Assembly: GCA_031178805.1 (NCBI GenBank) | Contig: JAPSIJ010000120.1 | Coordinates: forward strand, 1-6,877 | DNA length: 6,877 nucleotides | Reading direction: 5' to 3' | From: Cellulomonas sp. | Lineage (GTDB): Bacteria > Actinomycetota > Actinomycetes > Actinomycetales > Cellulomonadaceae | Shown here: piece after piece, positions 1 through 4,568 of the stretch | Numbering within the stretch: the stretch's first letter is position 1 | How the letters are laid out: each line of letters starts with the position of its first letter | Made by a program: the position numbers and the translations under genes | The notes under the pieces: model-generated | Seen by the model: only the letters and a program-made list of their open reading frames with translations | What the model was told of the DNA's origin: nothing | The model's database searches: none

Positions 1-80
1 CGGCGGGCGGTGCGGGTGCGCGTCATGCGACGAGGCTAGGAGCAGGGACCGCGGCGGGCGGCGGGACCCGCGGCGCACCG

Positions 81-125
81 GGTCACGAGTCGGTACCGAT
101 CATCTGCTGGACTCGTGGACCACGA
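81..125. repeat. Overlapping inverted repeats upstream of the ilvB promoter
   Basis: Two nested inverted repeats are visible. The larger pairs 81-91 with 110-121: CACGAGTC (84-91) is the exact reverse complement of GACTCGTG (110-117), and GGT/ACC extends it past one bulged base (G118). The smaller is TCGTGG-A-CCACGA at 113-125, and ATGTGAGAC (125-133) follows directly. They end about 22 nt before the -35 element, a reasonable place for a regulator site, or they could mark the end of a gene to the left of the window. IclR-type regulators (LtbR, NdgR) are known to act on leu/ilv genes in other actinobacteria, but I cannot assign this site to any protein. The rest of 1-147 shows no supportable gene. 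Confidence 0.4.
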
Positions 126-147
126 TGTGAGACGGCCAGGGGTGGGC

Positions 148-176
148 GTGACACCCGCCCGGCCGCGGCGTAGTGT
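148..176 (+). promoter_or_regulatory. Promoter of the ilvBNC operon
   Basis: GTGACA at 148-153 matches five of six bases of the TTGACA -35 consensus. After a 17-nt spacer comes TAGTGT at 171-176, which fits the actinobacterial TAnnnT -10 pattern. Seven nucleotides later is the A of the leader ATG at 184, so the predicted start of transcription coincides with the start codon. The position, spacing and lack of a Shine-Dalgarno sequence before 184 all support this housekeeping-sigma promoter. The start site is predicted, not measured. Confidence 0.75.
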
Positions 177-183
177 CCAGGGC

Positions 184-228
184 ATGCGGACGAACCTCCT
201 CGTAGTACTTCCCGGGCGCGCCGGCTGA
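184..228 (+). CDS. ilvBNC leader peptide (attenuator peptide)
   Basis: This 14-codon ORF encodes MRTNLLVVLPGRAG. Codons 5-9 are CTC CTC GTA GTA CTT, that is Leu-Leu-Val-Val-Leu, the end products of the pathway that follows. GTA and CTT are very unusual here, where G/C-ending codons dominate, so translation should be sensitive to low charged Val and Leu tRNA. No isoleucine codon is present. The ATG lies 7 nt after a -10 box and has no Shine-Dalgarno sequence, so the transcript is probably leaderless. The stop codon TGA (226-228) sits inside the strand that can pair with the terminator's 5' arm, linking translation to termination. Leader peptides of this kind are established for ilvBNC of Corynebacterium glutamicum. 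The peptide itself needs no function beyond being translated. Confidence 0.85.
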   Translation: MRTNLLVVLPGRAG

Positions 229-275
229 GGCCACGCACGGCAAGGCTTCGTCAGCGCGCGCACCCCTCGACCGGC
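220..275 (+). promoter_or_regulatory. Antiterminator pairing of the ilvBNC attenuator
   Basis: Positions 220-230 (GCCGGCTGAGG) can pair with 265-275 (CCTCGACCGGC). This gives nine Watson-Crick pairs, one G-U wobble (226 with 269) and one C-A mismatch (225 with 270). The 3' strand overlaps the 5' arm of the terminator at 263-278, so the two folds exclude each other. A ribosome stalled on the Leu/Val codons at 196-210 would leave most of 220-230 free, favouring this fold and read-through. A ribosome reaching the TGA at 226-228 would cover 220-230 and let the terminator form. I found only weak 4-bp candidates for a classical protector hairpin (for example 195-198 with 227-230). Confidence 0.7.
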
Positions 276-303
276 CCGGCTCCTCGGGCCCGAGGGGTTT
301 TTT
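263..303 (+). terminator. Intrinsic terminator of the ilvBNC attenuator
   Basis: CCCCTCG (263-269) pairs perfectly with CGAGGGG (291-297), and inside it GGCCCG (273-278) pairs perfectly with CGGGCC (285-290). That makes 13 base pairs with a three-base bulge (270-272) and a six-base loop (279-284). Six T (298-303) follow immediately. It lies between the leader peptide stop and ilvB, where it can only act as a conditional terminator of the operon. It is the only hairpin in the window with a proper T-tract. Confidence 0.9.
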
Positions 304-377
304 CGTGCCGACGGGCCGCCTGAGCCACCCGCAGCCCGGCGAGCACCACCAGCAGCACCGCAGCTCCACCAGCCACC

Positions 378-383
378 AGGAGA
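378..383 (+). promoter_or_regulatory. Ribosome binding site of ilvB
   Basis: AGGAGA lies five bases before the ATG at 389. It decides the start of ilvB: the same frame is open back to a GTG at 305, but that codon sits two bases after the attenuator T-tract and has no ribosome binding site. The rest of 304-388 is an untranslated C/A-rich leader with no strong hairpin that I can see. Confidence 0.85.
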
Positions 384-388
384 CACCG

Positions 389-2257
389 ATGGTCCAGGGC
401 CCCCACCCGGCACCGCCCCGCCGGCCGGCCGCCACGGCCGCGCCCGAGCAGCGCGAGCCCGCCGCCCGCCTCGCCGCCGAGCCGACCCGCCCGCGCCCCG
501 TCGTCACCGAGCAGGTGACCGGCGCCAAGTCGATCGTCCGCTCGCTCGAGGAGGCCGGCGCCGAGGTCGTCTTCGGCATCCCCGGCGGCGCGATCCTGCC
601 GACCTACGACCCGCTGATGGACTCCACCCGGCTGCGGCACATCCTCGTCCGGCACGAGCAGGGCGGCGGCCACGCGGCCACCGGCTACGCGCAGGCCACC
701 GGCAAGGTCGGCGTGTGCATGGCGACCTCCGGCCCGGGCGCGACGAACCTCGTGACGCCGATCGCCGACGCGAACATGGACTCGATCCCGCTGGTGGCGA
801 TCACCGGCCAGGTCGGCGCCTCGCTGATCGGCACGGACGCGTTCCAGGAGGCCGACATCGTCGGCATCACGCTGCCGATCACCAAGCACAACTACCTGGT
901 GACCGACCCGGCCGACATCCCGCGCACCATCGCCGAGGCGTTCCACATCGCCAGCACCGGCCGGCCCGGCCCCGTGCTGGTGGACATCGCGAAGTCGGCG
1001 ATGCAGACCGACACCACGTTCACCTGGCCGCAGCAGATGGACCTGCCGGGCTACCACCCGGTGACCAAGCCGCACGGCAAGCAGATCCGCGAGGCCGCCC
1101 GCCTGCTCGCGACGGCGCGCCGCCCGGTGCTGATGGTCGGCGGCGGCGTGATCCGCTCCGGCGCCTCGGCCGAGCTGCGCCGCCTGGTGGACGAGTCCGG
1201 AGCGGCGGTGGTCACCACGCTGATGGCCCGCGGCGCGCTGCCCGACACCCACCCGCAGAACCTGGGCATGCCCGGGATGCACGGCACGGTGGCCGCGGTG
1301 GCCGCGCTGCAGAAGGCGGACCTGGTGGTCTCGCTGGGCGCGCGGTTCGACGACCGGGTGACCGGCAAGCTGTCGTCGTTCGCCCGGAACGCCACGATCG
1401 TGCACGCCGACATCGACCCCGCGGAGATCAGCAAGAACCGCACCGCGGACGTGCCGATCGTCGGCGACCTGCGCGAGGTGCTGACCGACCTGCTGCCCGA
1501 GCTCGCCCGCGAGCAGGCGCACCACGGCCGGCCGGACCTCGAGGCGTGGTGGCGGCAGATCGACTCCTGGCGGGAGACGTTCCCGCTGGGCTACGACGAG
1601 CCGACCGACGGCCAGCTCGCGCCGCAGCACGTGATCTCCCGGATCGGCGAGCTGTCCGGGCCGGAGTCGATCTTCGCCTCGGGCGTGGGCCAGCACCAGA
1701 TGTGGGCCGCGCAGTTCATCAAGTACCAGCGGCCGAACTCCTGGCTGAACTCCGGCGGCCTCGGCACGATGGGCTTCGCGGTGCCCGCCGCCATGGGCGC
1801 CAAGGTGGGGGAGCCGGACCGCACGGTCTGGGCGATCGACGGCGACGGCTGCTTCCAGATGACCAACCAGGAGCTGGCCACCTGCACGATCAACGAGATC
1901 CCGATCAAGGTCGCGGTGATCAACAACTCCTCGCTCGGCATGGTGCGGCAGTGGCAGACCCTGTTCTACGAGTCCCGGTACTCGAACACGGACCTGAACA
2001 CGGGCCACGGCACCCGGCGCATCCCGGACTTCGTGAAGCTGGCGGACTCCTACGGGGCCGTCGGCCTGCGCTGCGAGACGCTCGCCGACGTGGACGCGAC
2101 CATCACCCGGGCCATGGAGATCGACGACCGCCCCGTGGTCGTGGACTTCACCGTGTCGCGCGACTCGATGGTGTGGCCGATGGTCGCCGCCGGCGTGCCG
2201 AACGACGACATCCAGTACGCCCGGGGCATCAGCCCGGCGTGGGACCGCGAAGACTGA
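389..2257 (+). CDS. ilvB: Acetohydroxyacid (acetolactate) synthase large subunit
   Basis: Catalytic subunit of the first common step of valine, leucine and isoleucine synthesis. It is cytoplasmic, uses thiamine diphosphate (ThDP), Mg and FAD, and condenses pyruvate with pyruvate or 2-oxobutyrate. The product is 622 aa. Residues 1 to about 38 are a Pro/Ala/Arg-rich tail; mycobacterial IlvB also has such an extension. The N-terminal ThDP domain (about 41-205) has the catalytic Glu at residue 90 (RHEQGGGH), SGPGATN and GTDAFQE. The central domain (about 230-365) has RFDDRVTGK (319-327). The C-terminal ThDP domain (about 425-575) has GDG at 485-487 and NN at 512-513, the ThDP/Mg motif, then GMVRQWQ with Trp522. 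Full-length motifs and close similarity to actinobacterial IlvB make the call firm. It is followed 17 nt later by ilvN and sits under the attenuator at 184-303. Confidence 0.97.
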   Translation: MVQGPHPAPPRRPAATAAPEQREPAARLAAEPTRPRPVVTEQVTGAKSIVRSLEEAGAEVVFGIPGGAILPTYDPLMDSTRLRHILVRHEQGGGHAATGYAQATGKVGVCMATSGPGATNLVTPIADANMDSIPLVAITGQVGASLIGTDAFQEADIVGITLPITKHNYLVTDPADIPRTIAEAFHIASTGRPGPVLVDIAKSAMQTDTTFTWPQQMDLPGYHPVTKPHGKQIREAARLLATARRPVLMVGGGVIRSGASAELRRLVDESGAAVVTTLMARGALPDTHPQNLGMPGMHGTVAAVAALQKADLVVSLGARFDDRVTGKLSSFARNATIVHADIDPAEISKNRTADVPIVGDLREVLTDLLPELAREQAHHGRPDLEAWWRQIDSWRETFPLGYDEPTDGQLAPQHVISRIGELSGPESIFASGVGQHQMWAAQFIKYQRPNSWLNSGGLGTMGFAVPAAMGAKVGEPDRTVWAIDGDGCFQMTNQELATCTINEIPIKVAVINNSSLGMVRQWQTLFYESRYSNTDLNTGHGTRRIPDFVKLADSYGAVGLRCETLADVDATITRAMEIDDRPVVVDFTVSRDSMVWPMVAAGVPNDDIQYARGISPAWDRED

Positions 2258-2274
2258 AGCGGAGCGAGCAGATC

Positions 2275-2799
2275 ATGAGCCGTCACACCCTCTCCGTCCT
2301 CGTGGAGAACAAGCCCGGCGTGCTGACCCGCGTCGCCGGCCTGTTCGCCCGCCGGTCGTTCAACATCCACTCCCTGGCCGTGGGCCCGACGGAGCACGAG
2401 GAGATCTCGCGCATCACCGTCGTGGTCGACGTCGACCAGCTCCCGCTGGAGCAGGTGACCAAGCAGCTGAACAAGCTGATCAACGTCCTGAAGATCGTCG
2501 AGCTCGAGGACGCCGCCTCCGTGCAGCGCGAGCTGCTGCTGGTGAAGGTGCGCGCCGAGGGCGCCACCCGCACGCAGGTGCTCGAGGTCGTCGACCTGTT
2601 CCGCGCGCACGTCGTGGACGTCGTCCCGGACACCGTCACCATCGAGGCGACGGGCGGCCCCGCCAAGCTGCAGGCGCTGCTCGCGGCGCTCGAGCCGTTC
2701 GGCGTCCGCGAGATCGTCCAGTCCGGCACCGTGGCCATCGGCCGCGGCTCCCGCTCCATCACCGACCGCGCGCTGGAGCGCGTGAGCCGGTCCGCCTGA
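2275..2799 (+). CDS. ilvN: Acetohydroxyacid synthase small regulatory subunit
   Basis: Regulatory subunit that binds IlvB, raises its activity and confers feedback inhibition by branched-chain amino acids, chiefly valine. The 174-aa length is normal for the family. Residues 4 to about 78 form an ACT domain (HTLSVLVENKPGVLTRVAGL, then FNIHSL). Gly15 and Asn30 fall where the effector-binding residues of E. coli IlvH lie, so valine sensitivity is likely but inferred. Residues from about 84 to 158 form the second ACT-like C-terminal domain. The ATG is preceded by GGAG at 2261-2264, ten bases away, a slightly long spacing. The 17-nt gap from the ilvB stop indicates cotranscription and balanced synthesis of the two subunits. 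The same frame is open far upstream within ilvB, but only this start gives the family's N-terminus. Confidence 0.96.
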   Translation: MSRHTLSVLVENKPGVLTRVAGLFARRSFNIHSLAVGPTEHEEISRITVVVDVDQLPLEQVTKQLNKLINVLKIVELEDAASVQRELLLVKVRAEGATRTQVLEVVDLFRAHVVDVVPDTVTIEATGGPAKLQALLAALEPFGVREIVQSGTVAIGRGSRSITDRALERVSRSA

Positions 2800-2847
2800 C
2801 CACCGCCCGCACCACCGCACCACCCGCACACACCGAGGAGATCCATC

Positions 2848-3876
2848 GTGGCTGAGCTGTTCTACGACGACGACGCCGACCTGTCGGTCATCCAGAGCAA
2901 GAAGGTCGCCGTCATCGGGTACGGCAGCCAGGGGCACGCGCACGCGCTGAACCTGCGCGACTCCGGGGTCGACGTCACCGTCGGCCTGCGCGAGGGCTCC
3001 TCCTCGCGCGCCAAGGCCGAGAACGAGGGCCTCGCGGTCGCGTCCGTCGCCGACGCCGTGCGCGGCGCCGACGTGGTGGTCGTGCTCGCGCCGGACCAGG
3101 TGCAGCGGCACATCTACCGCGACGAGATCGCCCCGAACCTCAAGGAGGGCGCGGCGCTGGTCTTCGGCCACGGCTTCAACATCCGGTTCGGCTACATCAC
3201 CCCCGAGGCCGGCCACGACGTCGTCATGGTCGCCCCGAAGGGCCCCGGCCACCTCGTGCGCCGCGAGTACGTCGACGGCCGCGGCGTGCCCGTGATCGTC
3301 GCCGTCGAGCAGGACGCGTCCGGCTCCGCCTGGGACCTCGCGCTGTCGTACGCCAAGGGCATCGGCGGCCTGCGCGCCGCCGGCATCAAGACCACGTTCA
3401 CCGAGGAGACCGAGACCGACCTGTTCGGCGAGCAGGCGGTCCTCTGCGGCGGCGTGTCCCAGCTGATCCAGTACGGCTTCGAGACGCTGACCGAGGCCGG
3501 CTACCAGCCCGAGGTCGCGTACTTCGAGGTGCTGCACGAGCTGAAGCTGATCGTCGACCTGATCTTCGAGGGCGGCATCACCAAGCAGCGCTGGTCCGTC
3601 TCCGACACCGCCGAGTACGGCGACTACGTCTCCGGCCCGCGGGTCATCACGCCCGACGTGAAGGAGAACATGAAGGCCGTCCTCGCGGACATCCAGAACG
3701 GCGCCTTCGCCGAGCGGTTCATCACGGACCAGGACGCGGGCGCCCCGGAGTTCACCGCGCTGCGCGAGAAGGGCCAGAACCACCCGATCGAGCCGGTCGG
3801 CCGCGAGCTGCGCCAGCTGTTCGCCTGGGTCAAGCCGTCCGACTCGGACTACGTCGAGGGCTCGGCCGCGCGCTGA
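2848..3876 (+). CDS. ilvC: Ketol-acid reductoisomerase, class I
   Basis: Converts 2-acetolactate or 2-aceto-2-hydroxybutyrate to the dihydroxy acids of valine and isoleucine synthesis, using Mg and NADPH. At 342 aa it is the short class I form. The N-terminal Rossmann domain (about 1-181) has GYGSQGHAHA at 24-33. The cofactor loop with Arg48, Ser51 and Ser53 suggests NADPH preference. His108 is in GHGFNI. The C-terminal knotted domain (about 182-327) has the metal and substrate residues Asp191, Glu195, Glu227, Glu231 and Ser252, all in their usual spacing. The GTG start is chosen because GAGGAG (2835-2840) lies seven bases upstream and it gives the standard MAELFYDDDADL N-terminus. It is the third gene of ilvBNC, separated from ilvN by a 48-nt spacer with no hairpin, so cotranscription is expected. 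Confidence 0.97.
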   Translation: MAELFYDDDADLSVIQSKKVAVIGYGSQGHAHALNLRDSGVDVTVGLREGSSSRAKAENEGLAVASVADAVRGADVVVVLAPDQVQRHIYRDEIAPNLKEGAALVFGHGFNIRFGYITPEAGHDVVMVAPKGPGHLVRREYVDGRGVPVIVAVEQDASGSAWDLALSYAKGIGGLRAAGIKTTFTEETETDLFGEQAVLCGGVSQLIQYGFETLTEAGYQPEVAYFEVLHELKLIVDLIFEGGITKQRWSVSDTAEYGDYVSGPRVITPDVKENMKAVLADIQNGAFAERFITDQDAGAPEFTALREKGQNHPIEPVGRELRQLFAWVKPSDSDYVEGSAAR

Positions 3877-3906
3877 CCCACGAGCACGCCCGCGCCGCCC
3901 GGTGCG

Positions 3907-3947
3907 GCCGACGGCCCGGTACGCCCCGTGCGTGCCGGGCCGTCGGC
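3907..3947 (+). terminator. Strong hairpin after ilvC, probable operon terminator
   Basis: Positions 3907-3924 pair with 3930-3947 over 18 bp with only one G-U wobble (3920 with 3934) and a five-base loop, CCCGT. It begins 30 nt after the ilvC stop. No T-tract follows, so it would be the I-shaped kind of terminator often proposed for high-GC actinobacteria, or an RNA 3'-end stabiliser. A perfect 12-nt palindrome, CCCGGCGCCGGG (3950-3961), follows at once and runs into the ribosome binding region of the next gene. Termination may therefore be partial. Confidence 0.65.
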
Positions 3948-3974
3948 GTCCCGGCGCCGGGGGAGGATGGGCGG

Positions 3975-4523
3975 ATGACCGCCGACGAGCACGCCGCCGA
4001 CCTCCTCGCTTTCTGGGAGGTCGCGCGGGTCCGCGCGGGCGTGATGCGCACCGCCGCCGTCACGGGCCCGGGGGTCCGCGGCTCGCTGGTGCCGCCCACG
4101 TGGTCGTTCGACGAGGACCCGGAGCAGGCGGACCGGCAGCTCGGCCAGGTGCTGGCCGGCACGAGGACCGGCACGTCGACGGCGCTGGCCGAGCTCACGC
4201 ACGCCGGCGCGCCGCTGCCGGTGCCGGGCGACCTGTCGATCATCACGGACGCGGCCGGCCGCCCCGCGGCGCTGGTGCGCACCACGCGCGTCGCCACCGT
4301 CCCGTTCGACCGGGTGGACGAGGAGTTCGCGGCGGCGGAGGCCGAGGGCGACGGGACGCTGGCCGCGTGGCGCACCGAGCGGGAGCGGTACTGGCGGCGC
4401 GCGCTGGCGCCGCTGAGGGAGGCGTTCACCCCCGACCTGCCCGTGGTCACCGAGCGGTTCGCGCTGCTGTACCCCCGTCCGTCGGACCGGGGCCGGTCCG
4501 AGCGCGGCCCGTCCGATCACTGA
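3975..4523 (+). CDS. ASCH-domain protein of unknown substrate
   Basis: A 182-aa soluble protein with no signal peptide or membrane segment. I recognise the ASCH fold pattern, a PUA-like beta-barrel family linked to RNA or modified-nucleoside binding. The signs are PPTWSFDEDPEQAD (40-53), then AGTRTGTSTAL (61-71), PVPGDLSIITDAAGRPAALVRTT (from 82 to 104), VPFDRVDEEFAAAEAEGDG (109-127), and the W-R-x-E/H-R-x-Y/F-W segment (132-140). In the characterised member YqfB of E. coli, an N4-acetylcytidine amidohydrolase, the catalytic set is Lys, Thr and Glu. Here the matching positions look like Arg64, Thr67 and Glu124, so the Lys is replaced. A charged tail (about 169-182) ends the protein. GGAG (3962-3965) lies nine bases before the ATG. 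A role in amino acid synthesis is not supported; it may simply sit between two operons. Confidence 0.8.
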   Translation: MTADEHAADLLAFWEVARVRAGVMRTAAVTGPGVRGSLVPPTWSFDEDPEQADRQLGQVLAGTRTGTSTALAELTHAGAPLPVPGDLSIITDAAGRPAALVRTTRVATVPFDRVDEEFAAAEAEGDGTLAAWRTERERYWRRALAPLREAFTPDLPVVTERFALLYPRPSDRGRSERGPSDH

Positions 4524-4529
4524 GACGCC

Positions 4530-4548
4530 CGTCCCGCAGCGTGGGACG
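4530..4548 (+). terminator. Small hairpin after the ASCH gene
   Basis: CGTCCC (4530-4535) pairs with GGGACG (4543-4548). A further G-U and C-G pair can close the stem to 8 bp around an AGC loop. It starts seven bases after the ASCH stop and has no T-tract. A second inverted repeat, CGGACCG/CGGTCCG (4483-4489 with 4494-4500), lies inside the last codons of the gene. Either could help end that transcript, or they may be by-products of GC-rich sequence. Confidence 0.3.
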
Positions 4549-4554
4549 CGCCGG

Positions 4555-4568
4555 TAGGGTCGCGGGCA
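4555..4568 (+). promoter_or_regulatory. Leaderless promoter (-10 box) of leuB
   Basis: TAGGGT (4555-4560) fits the TAnnnT -10 pattern, and the A of the leuB ATG comes after exactly seven bases, so transcription is predicted to start at the start codon. There is no Shine-Dalgarno sequence before leuB, which agrees with a leaderless transcript. No convincing -35 is seen 16-18 nt upstream. The spacing matches that of the leader peptide promoter at 171-184. Confidence 0.6.

Noticed and set aside
60..73. GCGGG-A-CCCGC small palindrome (61-71) and nearby GC-rich repeats
   Set aside because: Short G/C-only repeats are expected by chance at this base composition, and no link to a gene end is visible.
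305..388. N-terminal extension of IlvB from GTG at 305
   Set aside because: The GTG lies two bases after the terminator T-tract and has no ribosome binding site, whereas the ATG at 389 has AGGAGA five bases upstream.
184..388. T-box or other metabolite riboswitch upstream of ilvB
   Set aside because: I see no T-box core sequence or specifier-loop layout, and the leader peptide plus terminator explains the region.
251..2008. Open - strand frame of 585 codons opposite ilvB
   Set aside because: It is the antisense shadow of a GC-rich gene: composition is almost all Arg, Gly, Ala, Val, Asp and His, with no recognisable domain, and it runs through the attenuator.
715..2274. Frame open upstream of ilvN inside ilvB, suggesting a fused protein
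   Set aside because: The upstream part is Arg/Gly/Pro-rich out-of-frame translation of ilvB. The family N-terminus and a ribosome binding site mark the true ilvN start at 2275.
2050..3783. Open - strand frame of 577 codons opposite ilvN and ilvC
   Set aside because: It spans two real genes and their spacer, with low-complexity antisense composition and no family motif.
3902..4567. Frame open upstream of leuB across the ASCH gene
   Set aside because: It is an out-of-frame reading of the ASCH gene with Arg/Gly/Ala composition. leuB begins at 4568 at its conserved N-terminus.
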